A stretch of DNA of 53,335 bases. Source: Thecamonas trahens ATCC 50062. Taxonomy: Eukaryota > Apusozoa > Apusomonadida > Apusomonadidae. The notes below the pieces were generated by a model, which saw only the letters and a program-made list of their open reading frames with translations, made no database searches and had not been told where the DNA came from. Shown here piece by piece: positions 9,015-19,500 of the stretch. The first letter of the stretch is position 1. Every line of letters begins with the position of its first letter. The translations under genes and the position numbers were made by a program. The stretch spans positions 254,439 through 307,773 of the forward strand of contig NW_013657653.1 of the NCBI RefSeq assembly GCF_000142905.1. Reading direction: 5' to 3'.

Positions 9015-9660
9015 ATGTCTGCACAAGCTCCTGCTGTTGTCTACGCATACCTCAAGGCCCAGGGTTGGGACAAGGCCGCCAAGGCCATGGCCAAGGCCTC
9101 TTCGGTGGTACGGGCCAATGACCGGTCCCCTCCCCTATCCCCCCCATCCCACCTGCCCGCCCCCCCCCCTCCCCTCCAACTCACCCCCCTCCCCCTATCT
9201 GCCATCGGATGCCCATCGCAGGACACTGGGTCGGTTAATGGCTCGACTCCATCGCTGGAGAAGGCGCTGGAGGTCATGGCTGTCTTTGAGGCTGCATACG
9301 ATGCCCAGAAGGCTGCTACGCCCAAGAAGGCAAAGGCTGACGCAAAGGGCTCGTCGTCGTCATCGTCGTCGTCGTCGTCCTCCTCATCGTCGTCGTCGTC
9401 GTCGTCGTCGTCGTCGGCATCGCAGGCTACTACGGCCAAGGCTGCCAAGGCGGCGGCGTCGTCGTCTTCGTCGTCGTCCGATGCCGACGACGATGCGGCT
9501 GCATCGTCTTCATCGTCGTCGTCGTCATCGTCGTCGTCGGCGGCGGCGCCTTCAAAGTCTGCACCGGTGGCTGATGCCGACGCCTCTGCGGGCGCGGATG
9601 CCTCGGGCAAGTCGTCGAACAAGCGCAAGCGCTCGTCATCGTCGTCGTCGTCATCGTCTG

Positions 9661-9754
<94 letters not shown>

Positions 9755-10082
9755 CTCGATGGCGCAGCCAGCCAAGAAGAAGAAGCTGAACAACTCGACA
9801 GCCAAGCCGATGGCGGGCAAGGGCGGGCCGCGGGCGCCGTCCACGCCGTTCAAGCGGGTCGACGACTCGCTCATCTACACGGTGCCCGAAGCGCTGCGCG
9901 ACAACTCATACACCGGCCCGCACGGCGGTGACTCGTACGGTGCGCGCGCGTTTGAGGAGATGGTCCACACCCGTGGCAAGGGCTTTACCAAGGTCAAGAA
10001 CAAGCGCAAGAACTCGTACCGCGGCGGCAACATCAACTCGGCCTCGGTCAACTCGTACATCTTCTCCGACTCGGACGATTGA
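9015..10082 (+). CDS. NOLC1: Nopp140/SRP40-like nucleolar phosphoprotein
   Basis: Exons 9015-9107 and 9222-10082 (317 aa). Residues about 8-30 (VVYAYLKAQGWDKAAKAMAKA) form the N-terminal LisH-like motif of Nopp140. The middle is long polyserine blocks separated by short Lys/Ala-rich stretches, as expected for the CK2-phosphorylated repeat region. The end carries the SRP40 C-terminal domain: TPFKRVD, DNSYTGPHGGDSYG, GKGFTKVKNKRKNSYRGG and a terminal SDSDD. Nopp140 proteins chaperone box C/D and H/ACA snoRNPs between nucleolus and Cajal bodies. The intron was inferred because residues 32-69 of the uninterrupted frame are proline-rich with no bias, and donor GTACGG and acceptor CATCGCAG keep phase 0. 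Serine is encoded almost entirely by TCG/TCA/TCC in microsatellite-like arrays. Confidence 0.83.
9108..9221 (+). other. Intron of the Nopp140-like gene (114 nt)
   Basis: GTACGG...CATCGCAG, C-rich throughout. Its length is a multiple of three with no in-frame stop, so retention would insert 38 residues. Confidence 0.7.
9349..9764 (+). repeat. Coding (TCG)n and (GGCTCT)n arrays
   Basis: Simple-sequence blocks inside the Nopp140-like coding region: TCG/TCC arrays at about 9349-9418 and 9700-9758, and a GGCTCT hexamer array (Ser-Gly) at about 9657-9699. Confidence 0.9.
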
Positions 10083-10102
10083 ACACCTACCGTGCCGTAC
10101 CA

Positions 10103-10984
10103 TCAGCAGATGCACCCACTGGGAACATCGTACGAGACGCCAGCCCGGGGCGACGGCGCGTAACTGGTAAAGACGAGCGAGACGCCACCGACCGGGGTCG
10201 ACTCGATCATCCACAGTGGATTCCCGCCCCAGCAGAACAACAGCCGCGCCTCCGCGCTAATCTCGTACACATACAGCGTTGCCGAGCCACGTGGCTGGCG
10301 GCGTGGCCGGTGACGCGCGTTTGCTCGCGCCACGGCGGCATCTGCCAGCGTACGCATCGCTTCCGGACTCGACGGCGGGGCGGCCGGACACAGACCGGCC
10401 TCGCGGGCGTCTGCCATCCGTGCAAGAAGGTTCGGCGGCGTGGTGGAGCAATGCACGTTGCCCGATCCCGCACACAGCCGGCCATGGAGGCAGCGGGCTG
10501 TGCACGAGCCACCGCTGTCGTAAGACACCTCGGACGATGCGTTGCGGGCAAAGAGCACAGTGGCCTGGTTCGGACACGGCTGCGGCTGCGAGCTGCTGCA
10601 CTCGATGGAGACCGAGTTGCTGTCGAGGAGCGAGTACCAGAACGTCGAGCTGCCCGATGCCAGAGCCTTGGTCGGCGCCGATGGCCACGACCCATTCGCC
10701 ATCACTTGCATCGAGTATGAATGCGGAACAATGGGCTGTGATGGATGGATGGATGTGTGTGAGGGGGNNNNNNNNNNNNNNNNNNNNNNNNNNNNNNNNN
10801 NNNNNNNNNNNNNNNNNNNNNNNNNNNNNNNNNNNNNNNNNNNNNNNNNNNNNNNNNNNNNNNNNNNGTACATATCACGAAACGGGGGGGGGAGAGGAAG
10901 GGGAGGGGAGGCGGGGCGTACGCGGGCGTGTGCGGCAGTGGCGATGGCCAGCAGGGCCAGGAGGACGGGAAGGAGGGGATGCAT
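10103..10984 (-). CDS. Small secreted Cys-containing protein, function unknown
   Basis: Exons 10922-10984 and 10103-10735 (231 aa). Exon 1 encodes exactly a signal peptide, MHPLLPVLLALLAIATAAHAR, and ends at donor GTACGC; exon 2 starts after CATCACAG in phase 0. The mature part has about 13 cysteines (IECSSSQPQPC, CTARCLHGRLC, LFCWGG, a terminal CIC), three or so N-glycosylation sites and no membrane segment, so an extracellular disulfide-bonded protein is likely. I do not recognise the family. The intron contains a 100-N assembly gap (10768-10867), so intron length is an estimate and a small extra exon in the gap cannot be excluded. It converges on the Nopp140-like gene with 20 nt between stops. 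Confidence 0.68.
   Translation of the reverse strand: MHPLLPVLLALLAIATAAHARVRPASPPLPLPPPFRDMYXXXXXXXXXXXXXXXXXXXXXXXXXXXXXXXXXXPSHTSIHPSQPIVPHSYSMQVMANGSWPSAPTKALASGSSTFWYSLLDSNSVSIECSSSQPQPCPNQATVLFARNASSEVSYDSGGSCTARCLHGRLCAGSGNVHCSTTPPNLLARMADAREAGLCPAAPPSSPEAMRTLADAAVARANARHRPRRQPRGSATLYVYEISAEARLLFCWGGNPLWMIESTPVGGVSLVFTSYAPSPRAGVSYDVPSGCIC
10768..10867. other. Assembly gap (100 N) inside an intron
   Basis: Run of 100 N flanked by G-rich sequence on both sides; the fixed length suggests a placeholder. Confidence 0.99.
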
Positions 10985-11239
10985 GTGTTAGCGAGGCGTG
11001 GGGTGGAGTGGATTCAGCTGTGGCTGCTGTGGCCGTGGCTGTGGTTGTGGCTGTGGCTGTGGCTGGTGTGGTGTGGCGGGTGTGCATGCAGGAGGAAAAT
11101 GGAAGAATGTGGCGTGTTTTTCTTGTTTTCTTTGCCGTTTTTGTCTTTGCTGTCATCGGCGTGGATGCTCTGCTCAACATACTCATTTCCCACACCCACC
11201 ATGCTGGACACAACGAGAGGTAGAGGCGGTGTGATTGCT

Positions 11240-13216
11240 TTACAGTGAGCCGCCAGCAGCAGATGAGGCGGCGCGGTGCGAGTCGGAAGTAGACGAGTAG
11301 ACGACGGCGGACGAAGACGAGTACGACGAGGCGGATGAGGACGAGGAGCAAGCGTGATGGTTGCTGCGTTGACTGGTGGAGCCGTCAGGGCGGTCGGCAT
11401 GGCCGGGACTATTCAGCTCGTTGGTGCTCTCGCTGCTGGCGCCGCCATCGCTGGTCTCCTCTTCGACAATGGTGAACAAGGCGGCCAACGAGTCGTCTTC
11501 GACGCCGCGATCGTCGCTCTCTTCGTAGACAGTGTTGAGGCGGGAAAACGCGTGGGTGAGACCAGCCATGGAGGCCGGCGAGTCACTGTCCGAGTCGGTG
11601 GAGAAAGCGTCGTTCTCGGCGAGGCTGATGGACGCGCCGAGCGACTCGTCATCGCAGACAGAGAGCTGATGGGCGAGTGCTGCGACGTGGGGCAACGAGA
11701 CCGAGTTGAGCGAGAGTGAGGAGAGCATGGCGGTCGACGAGAGGTTGAGTGAGGCTGTGGTGGCGGAAAAGGTGACCGACGAGTGGGAACCGGCCGACAG
11801 CTCTGACGAGGCCTCGTCGTGCTCGACGAGGTAGGCGGCGGCGCGCAGGTCCGAGTCGGAAGTCCAGCGCGACGATGCGGACGAGGCTTCCGACGAGGCC
11901 GACGAGACTTCCGAGGCCTCCGAGGCCAATGTTGACGACAACGTCTGCGCCTCGAGAGCAAGGTAGTTCTTCAGCTGCTGCTCGGCAACGCCAGCGAGCC
12001 TGATGATGCTGCGGGAGAAGAGGTAGAGGCGCTTGAGCAGGGCAAAGTCGCGCGTGTCCATGCCGGTCTCGCGGGCGCGCGCAAACTCGAGCTGCTCCTC
12101 GCGGGTCATATCGCGGAGGCGCTTGCCGCGCAGGTTGACCGGGACCCAGGCCTGCGGCGCACCGTTGTCGTCGACGTACATGGAGGCGATTCGCGAGCGC
12201 GCTTGCGCCACTTGGCGGGCGGCGAGGTGGATGAAAGTGACGAGCTCACTCTTGGTCAGCTGCTTGACTTGGTTCACGTTGAGCAGGAGCGGGGCGTTGT
12301 CGTCGAGGCTGTCAAGCACAGTGCCGACTGATGACGAGAGCCGCGACGGGCCATCGATCGAGGCCTGGCCAGACGAGGCTAGTTCGTCGAGCATGCTTTG
12401 GGTGGCTTCGGGCAGCGAGGCACGCGACGAGAGCGAATCTGACGACGACGTTGTCGACTCGGTAGTCAAGTGGACGGCTGAAGTGGAGGCTACGGTCTTG
12501 CGGCGCATCCTGCGGCGGCGGCGGCGGGGGTTGAACGAGGGCCTGGCAAGATCGATGGCTTCGGTGGTGACTTTGTGCTTGTGGCGCCAGTACTTGGCCT
12601 TGCGGACGGCGTACTCGGCAGGCGAGAGCCGCTTCTTGCGGTACTTTTTGTACTGCGAGCGTTCAAACTCGTCGAGCTGAGCCTTGGTCTTGCCGCGGAG
12701 CGAGGCCGGCTTCCAAGCCTCGTACCCGGAGCTCGAGCTTGAGCTTGATCGTGCGCGGGCCTTGGGGGAGACGCAGGCCTGAGCGGGAACAGGGAACATC
12801 TTGGGCTCGACCGAGACGGCGCGCGTCGACGACGAGTGCGACGAAGTGGCCTTGGGCGAGGCGGAGAGACCGACCGATGCGGCACGGGCGTGATGCGACG
12901 GTGGGCTGATGCAGTTGTGCGTAGAGACCGGGACTGCAACTGCGACCGGGATGGGCACGTACATGATCTGCGACGCGGCCGCAGCTTTAGCAGCGCGAGC
13001 AGATGCGGCGAGGGCAAGCGCGTGGTGCTCGCGGGCGTGCATGACGCGGATGACGCGGACGAGATCTTCATGCGAGGCAGCAAGGAGTGCCTGCTCGTGC
13101 AAATCTTCGCTGGCCGCAGCAGGGCTAGGGTGGGCGTCCGGGGTGCGCGAGCCGGATGGCGAGCGCGGGTGCGAGCGCGAGCGCGCCGAGGGAGACGGCC
13201 GTGTGTCGTCGGTCAT
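11240..13216 (-). CDS. Serine-rich protein with an internally duplicated basic module, unknown
   Basis: 658 aa, single exon, start MTDDTRPSPSARS. About a fifth of the protein is serine, much of it in acidic SSS/DSDSDS contexts. Two copies of one module are visible. Copy 1: SHEDLVRVIRVMHARE followed, after a low-complexity linker, by AWKPASLRGKTKAQLDEFERSQ. Copy 2: TKSELVTFIHLAARQ followed by AWVPVNLRGKRLRDMTREEQ. Each AW-P--LRGK block leads into a basic helical stretch (PAEYAVRKAKYWRHKHK; FALLKRLYLFSRSI). A strongly basic RRRRRRMRRK run after copy 1 could be a nuclear localisation signal. No known domain is recognised. The C-terminus is polyserine. Nuclear or chromatin-associated function is only a guess from the basic run. 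Confidence 0.75.
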   Translation of the reverse strand: MTDDTRPSPSARSRSHPRSPSGSRTPDAHPSPAAASEDLHEQALLAASHEDLVRVIRVMHAREHHALALAASARAAKAAAASQIMYVPIPVAVAVPVSTHNCISPPSHHARAASVGLSASPKATSSHSSSTRAVSVEPKMFPVPAQACVSPKARARSSSSSSSGYEAWKPASLRGKTKAQLDEFERSQYKKYRKKRLSPAEYAVRKAKYWRHKHKVTTEAIDLARPSFNPRRRRRRMRRKTVASTSAVHLTTESTTSSSDSLSSRASLPEATQSMLDELASSGQASIDGPSRLSSSVGTVLDSLDDNAPLLLNVNQVKQLTKSELVTFIHLAARQVAQARSRIASMYVDDNGAPQAWVPVNLRGKRLRDMTREEQLEFARARETGMDTRDFALLKRLYLFSRSIIRLAGVAEQQLKNYLALEAQTLSSTLASEASEVSSASSEASSASSRWTSDSDLRAAAYLVEHDEASSELSAGSHSSVTFSATTASLNLSSTAMLSSLSLNSVSLPHVAALAHQLSVCDDESLGASISLAENDAFSTDSDSDSPASMAGLTHAFSRLNTVYEESDDRGVEDDSLAALFTIVEEETSDGGASSESTNELNSPGHADRPDGSTSQRSNHHACSSSSSASSYSSSSAVVYSSTSDSHRAASSAAGGSL

Positions 13217-14100
13217 GGACGGGGGTGCGAGTCAGGGCAGGCGCCAGCAGCGAGTTTGTGTCTGGTGGGCAGCGGCGGGGACTTCAAGTGAGATGAGTAT
13301 GGTGGGCAAGGGAGACAAGGCAGGTGTGGACATTGGACCGCAAGTGGACCATCCTCACGTTTGTCCCCACCCTTCATCGGGTTAATGTGAGCCTATCAGG
13401 TCGGCGGCCAACGTTTGCAGGGCGTTGACTCGGACGGGTGCGAACGTACTCAGGTCAAGGCAGAGGGGATGGCACTCGGTGCGCAGGCGAGTCCAACACG
13501 AGTGAGCAAGTGAAGTAGGTGTGCGCGTATGTAGCCAGTGTCGACCAAGGGGCGCACTTGGAGTATGTGCTTGGCAAGGAGAGACGTGACTCGAGCTCAG
13601 GCACGCAATGTGGCACACGCCCTCCGCCGCCACGGTGGTGATAACGCGTTTTTGGTCTTCGCTTTGAGTGTCGGTCAAAACCAACAATGAGCCGCATTTC
13701 CCCACCCGCCCGTGACCGGTGAAGTAATTGGCGGTAATTGGCGAGATTGGCAAGGTAAAACCACCGTTTGTTCCGTGAGGGGCATGAACCGGATTGGGTT
13801 GAGAAAATAGCCGCATGTGGACCAAAATATTTCTGCGTTTCGTGTTGGTGTTTGTGGCGAGCGTGGATGGGTTGGTCTCTCTCCCCCCGGCGGTTGGCTC
13901 ACCGCCACACTCTGTGGAATTCGTACAGGCGCCCACCGACCATCACGTCCCACGTAGCTGGACGTCAAAGCCGAGACCAACCACCTCTCGCTTCTCGCTC
14001 TTTACCACTCAGCCTTTCATACCCTCCAGCAGTTCACTTTCACCCTCACCGCCTCGCCTCTGTCCCCGCCTCGCCGCACCCAGTCGACTCCGCGCGCGCC
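13217..14100. promoter_or_regulatory. Divergent intergenic region with clustered CCAAT boxes
   Basis: 884 bases between two start codons. It has lower GC than the genes and no frame with coding bias. It contains a perfect tandem duplication of GTAATTGGCG (13724-13733, 13734-13743) and four inverted CCAAT boxes (ATTGG at 13727, 13737, 13746 and 13793). The part near 14000-14100 is C/T-rich, as is usual just upstream of starts in this contig. Confidence 0.5.
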
Positions 14101-16552
14101 ATGGCCTGGACATGGACGTACGCGACGTGCCGTCCCCTCCCTCCGTTCCCACCGCCTCCCTCGCCCCGCCTAGCCCACTCACCCCCCCCCCCCCCCCCCC
14201 CCCTTCCCATGCCCCTGGCCAGACCGACGACGTTGTCGCCGCCAAAGGTTCCAGTCTCGCCGCCACGGAGGCTGCTGACTCCGCCGCCACCGTGGCGCTC
14301 GCCGCCGCCGCGCTCACCGCCGATGCTTCCGTCCGAGATCCGCCACTGGTATGCCGGAGAAGAGGCGACGCCAAGCCCACCCCACGCCCCGCTTCTTCCG
14401 CTCTCGCCGCTCTTCCGCGAGCGTGCCGAGGAGCTGGAAATGTCGCCGTTGCGTGACCAGCCGAGGCCGGCGTCTCCGCTGTCGTGGCTGGCCTCGCCCG
14501 GAGCGGCGATGCGACCCAAGCGCACCTCTCGTGCAACCGGCCCGCGGCTCTCGGATGCAGTGCCGCTGCCTGCTGCGCTTTCAGCATCAGGACTGGCGCC
14601 TTCAGCGTCGGCTGATGGGTGCGCTGACTCCCGCGCTGATGCGGGCGCTGGCGCCGATCTGGTCTCCGACGGCTCGCGAACGTATGTGCTCGGTGACGGA
14701 ACTGGCGAGGCCGTGCTGGAGCGGCTTGCGCGACGCTCGTTTGCCCCCCAGCCGCACGTGACAGATCCGCGGTATAGCGAGCGCAACTCGCTGGCACAGC
14801 AGCTCGCGTCGAGGGCGCCACCGCCGCCGGATGCACAGCTCGCTGCGCACCTCGCGCAGCGGCACCGGTGCGGCTCGTACAACTGGATCCTCCCGACACC
14901 ACCACGCATTCCCACGCCTACCCTACCGGAGCGCTCGACGGCCACACCAGTGTACTCGGGACGAGCAGCAGTCATTGTCCCGCCGCGGCCTCCGCCGTCG
15001 CGCCGGCTCCCTGGCCAGCCGCCGATCTCGCTCTTGCCACCGGTACCACCTACCCGCCACCGCCCACAACCACCGCCATGGCGGGTCCTCGCATCTGCGC
15101 CGCATCATCCGTACACATGACACCACCACAGCGCCGCCGACTGCCAGGCACTGTGGCCCGAATCACCCAACTCCCGACTGACATCCATCTGTCACTCGAC
15201 TTTGAAGCGACGGCACACTCGTCACCGATAGCCACCACCATGGCTGCAGCCTCTGAGGGCTCGGACCTTCTCCGGACCCGCCTCAGCGACATTGTACACA
15301 TGCTCATTGCAGGTACGGATACTCGTGCCTCCTGCTCTATCCCTCTGTTCATCCCCCCCCCCCCCCCCCCCCCCCCCTTCCCATGCCGTCTCCGTCGGGC
15401 ATGGAACACCTGCCCACAACCGGCCGGCCCCACCCATGCTTCCCTTGCTCTCACCATGCACCAACCTCCTCCTTCCGACGGACAGAGTTTCCCTACCGCA
15501 ACGTGTTGCGGACATACACGGTGCCTACCGAGAAGCAGCCTGTGTGGCTCTCAACAGCATCGAGCTCGGCACAGCAGGCCGAGGTGGAGACCCATCTGAG
15601 GAACGTGGCTCTTGCTCGACTCGAAGCTGTCGTCCTTGCTACGCTCGAGGGCACCGAGTGGGTGGCGGTCGATGGCGAGGGCGTGACCGGTGGACGACGC
15701 GCGAGGCAATCGGCTGATGGTGATGGCGATGACGATGTCGTGGTTGTGGAGCGAGCGGGAGAGATGGATGAGGCGACGTCGGACGCTGTGGTGGGCGCGG
15801 CGTCGCCGGCTGTGCCGCGGCTAGCGCCGGGCTCCCGATGGGTGCTAGAAGATGTGGCCGAACTGGTCGCCGAGTCCAAGTTTGTTCGTGGCAGCCTTGC
15901 GGCGGCGGTAACGGTCATGACCGGCGTGCTGCCAGGCCTCATTGTGGCGTCGTGCTCTTCCAAGGCCGACGTGGCGGCGGTGAGCGTGACGTCTGTGGCG
16001 GCGCTCGGCCTTTACCTCGGCGGGCTGGTGACCGGACCAGTGGCACTCGGCTCGACTGCGGCGGTCGCGGCATATCGCAGCCTCACGTGGTCGCAGCGCG
16101 TGGTGGCGCAGGCCAAGGCCAGTGTCGAGGCACAGCTTGCAGCATCGCTGGCCAACCGGCGCGCCATTGCCGACGCCTTTGCCGCTGCCTTTCTCGACGA
16201 GCTCCGCAGCGACCCAGATCGCTTCAACCGCCTGGCACTGCTCATCGTCAAGCGACAGAAGCGCCTCGCAGACGAGCGGGCCGCCGCCGCCGCCATGCCT
16301 GCGCTCTCCGACTCGTGGCTCGTTGTCGATCACGACGAGGCCGAGCCCGCGGCAGCAACCGCGACCACGCTCTCTGGACACGCGGTGCCTCCACAGTCGC
16401 CGTCGGATGCCATTCCGCTCGATGCTGTTCTCAGTGGCGGCCAGGCGTCGGCGCCAATGGCAGTCTCGATCTCGGTGCTGGAGCACGCAGACCGGCTTGC
16501 GCCCAACGTACGCCAGCCAGTGCCGGAGCGTGTGCCGGACCGAGCGCAGTAG
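14101..16552 (+). CDS. Unknown protein with a hydrophobic hairpin region (four exons)
   Basis: Proposed exons 14101-14117, 14223-15042, 15132-15312, 15486-16552 (694 aa). Each junction is GT-AG, with donors GTACGC, GTACCA and GTACGG, and each joins frames with coding bias in matching phase (2, 0, 1). Exon 2 is Pro/Ser-rich, then Arg/Ala-rich (LFRERAEELEM, VLERLARRSFAPQP). Exon 4 starts EFPYRNVLRTYTV, then has an acidic stretch and, at roughly residues 460-530, two hydrophobic segments (AVTVMTGVLPGLIVAS; VTSVAALGLYLGGLVTGPVAL) that could be a membrane hairpin, followed by an Ala-rich helix ending in RLALLIVKRQKRLADER. I recognise no family. Exon 1 is the least certain. The gene ends 9 nt before the stop of the convergent gene. 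Confidence 0.62.
14118..14222 (+). other. Intron 1 with a C22 run
   Basis: GTACGC...GGCCAG, 105 nt; cytosine run at 14182-14203. Confidence 0.5.
15043..15131 (+). other. Intron 2 (89 nt)
   Basis: GTACCA...ACCACAG; required to move from the reading frame of exon 2 to that of exon 3, both of which show coding bias. Confidence 0.55.
15313..15485 (+). other. Intron 3 with a C24 run
   Basis: GTACGG...CGGACAG, 173 nt; cytosine run at 15353-15376. Joins HMLIA to EFPYRN in phase 1. Confidence 0.7.
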
Positions 16553-16561
16553 TTGGCAGTG

Positions 16562-19500
16562 TCACGCGTCCTTGGCCGACCGCGCCTGCAGCTCCTTGGC
16601 AGCCCGTGCATGCTTGCGTGCCAGCCGGTCGTGGACCGACGCATGCTCTTTGTGCCGGCCCGCGATCGCGCGCTGCTGCTCGGCCTTGTGCTCGTGGACC
16701 TTGATCATGTCGGCCGACGGGAGTGGGAGGCCGGAGAGCGCCCCACCTGACACCTCATCATCATCGTCATATCCGTCGCCGTCATCGTCATCGTCCGAGC
16801 CCGAGTCAAGGGTACCAGCGGCGGCGACATCGAGCCCGACGTCGTCGAGCTCGGCATGCTCGCGCGCTGGGGTGTCGGCCCGCGGCGCCTCGACCGTGTG
16901 GCGCCACTTTCGCTCAAACTGGCGAGTCCACCGTTTGTCGCCACCAAGGACCAACAGCGTCCCCGAGTCGGTGCTGGAGTGAGAGTCCGAGTCGAGGCGT
17001 GAGGTGGCGTCGCTCGACGCGAGCGCTGACGTCGACGCGGCTGTGTCGGCGGTGGCGGTCGAGTCGGCGGTGGCGGTTGTCGCTGACGCTGACGACGACG
17101 AGCCGATCATCTCGACAACCTCGTGGGTAGTAGTGGTCACTACCCGCTCACTGGCCAGTGGCCGACCCGGTGCTGCGCTCGTCGCCCCGCCGCCAGCTTT
17201 GCCGCGCTCGCGGCGGATAAACCAGACGAGCAAGACGACGAGAAGGCAGAGAAGGAGTGCGCAGAGGCCGAGCAGTGAGAGAAGAAGAATGCCTCCCAGC
17301 GAGTCGAGCGAGAGGGCATCGCCTGACGACGACGAGGCAGCCGCCAGCGCGGCCGGCTCTGGCGGCGGCGGCGGCGGATTGGCGGTGCTCGGCGGCGGCG
17401 GCGATGGTGGCGGCGAGGCCACACACCCGCGGCCGCTCGCGTCGCACCGCCCTTCGCAATCGAGCACGTCACTTGGCGACGGGCAGGCTGCCACAACGGT
17501 GGGTAGAGTGATAGCAAGGCCCGAGACGGCATCAATGTACTCGAGGCGGGCCGAGCCGGCGAGCGTGACCTGAAGCACGACAGGGCCGAGTGCAGATGCT
17601 GTCGCGACAAAAACGGACGATGTCGTCGGTGACGACGAGTTAAACTCGAGCAGCGCCGGAGCAAAGTCAAAGCTTCCGGCCGAGGTCGGGTGCATCGCGA
17701 GCTGGAGCTGAAGCGTGGCGCCGGGCGATGGTAGCGCGGAAAGAGCGAGAGCGATTGGGAGGACCGTGCCGGTCTGGACAAAGGCCGGAAGAGCGGCGCC
17801 GACGAGCCCAGTTACTGACTTGGAATCGACGATGGTGGTGAGAAAGGTGCGCGGGGCAGAGGGCGTGATGTCGTAGAGCGATGCACTGGCCCCCGAAGCG
17901 GTAAAGGCGATGGTGACCTGGCCGAGCGCCGCATCAGCCGGCGCCGAGACGCTAAAGAATAGCTGAGAGGCGAGCGGCGTGCTTGCCGATAGCACGTACG
18001 GCGCGCCATGAAAGACCAGCGCGGCTCCCGAGACCACATGCGGCGTGAGTGTGAGCGTCTCACCGCAAATGAGCGTGCGCTCGAGGGCGAGTGTGAGTGG
18101 GCCCGAGTCGGCGCCGCGGGTGAGCGTGTCGGGCGCTGACGCCTGCAGCACTGCGGCGCGGTACGCCGGCGCGCGCAGGATGATGCTGAGGCTGTCGGTG
18201 GTGCGGCCACCGGCAGCATCATCCAGCGCGAGGTGGAGAACGTCGACGGTGTCGCCGGATGCTGGCGAGAGGTACGGCGAGTAGTCAAACGAGGCGAGGG
18301 CGTCGGCAATGAGCGCGGGGGCAGCTTCGATGACCATGGCCGAGTCAGCGACACCATCGCCGGCCACAAAGGTCAACGGCAAAGATCGGCTTGCGGGTGA
18401 GAGCGTAAGTAGGCCCGACGATGACCAGAGCTCAGCGCGGAGAGTGGGCGCGTCAACGTCGGAAATGCCGTCGGCGCCGAGCGGCAGCGTAGAGCCGATA
18501 GCGACGGTGCGGGTAGCGGCAGGCGCGAGTGAGGCGTTGAACCGTCCAGCAGGCGGGTCGTTGACGTTGACAACAACTATATGGGCAGTGGCAAAGCCCG
18601 GCGAGAGCGCATCAGCGTCGGCGACGGCAAAAGTAAAGCTGTCGAGTTCGCCGCCGACATCGACGTACGGGAGGTAGACGACGGTGAGGGCGGAAAGGCG
18701 CACAGGCAGCATGCTGGGCGTGAGGGCGGTGGCGAGGGCCAAGCTCGCCGCACTTGGGTCGCTGGTGTTGTACAGCGTGCCGTAGGCAGGGAGTGAGAGA
18801 ACACGTCCGGTGTGGGCACCTGCGCTCGGCTCGTACATGTCCCACACGGCGAGCTCAATGGCGATGGCCGACTCTTCCACAACCGAGACTGAAACGTCGA
18901 GTGGGACGGGCAGGACGTTGTATGGGCCGGCGGCGATGTTCGCGGCGCGCTGACTCGCTGTGAGCGGCCGGGTGTAGATGGCGAGCAGGTAGAGGGTACC
19001 CGACCAAAAGTAGAGGCCGTCGCGACGGGCGCCGAGAGCAAAGGCACGGTTGTCACGGTAGGTAGCCCAGGCGATGTCGTAGTTGCCGCCGACGAGGGTA
19101 GCTGCCGAACAGTCGACGGCCGACCCGTTGATGTAAAGCTCGAGGGCAGCACCTAGAGCCGAGGCCGGGTGCGGGACCGAGGCGAGTACGTGAGTGAGAG
19201 AACCAGCGACGAGAGCACCAGGCGGCGAGGTGCATGTGATGCAGGTCTGCGAGTTGAGAGTCGAGGCGCGGTCAACGACCGAGAACGAGACGGCCGAGCC
19301 GATCTGGCGGAGCTCGAGGGCGCGATGGGCTTGGGATCGGACGGCGCACGAGTTGTCGACGGCACCATCGGGGATTGGCGCGCATGCGTCGACAAAGACC
19401 GCGTCGGTGGAGCCGTCGGTGGAAGCTGGGCGGAGCCACAGTTCAACGGACCAGCCCGAGGCCGGAGCAAAGAGGGCGCCGGCCGAGACGGCATCGTCTG

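Noticed and set aside
9041-9874. Minus-strand frame encoding long poly-Asp runs
   Set aside because: Antisense of the (TCG)n serine arrays of the Nopp140-like gene; that gene has recognised N- and C-terminal domains on the plus strand.
13382-13936. 184-residue minus-strand open frame in the divergent spacer
   Set aside because: No codon bias, Thr/His/Ser-rich, no domain, and overlaps the CCAAT-box cluster; treated as promoter DNA.
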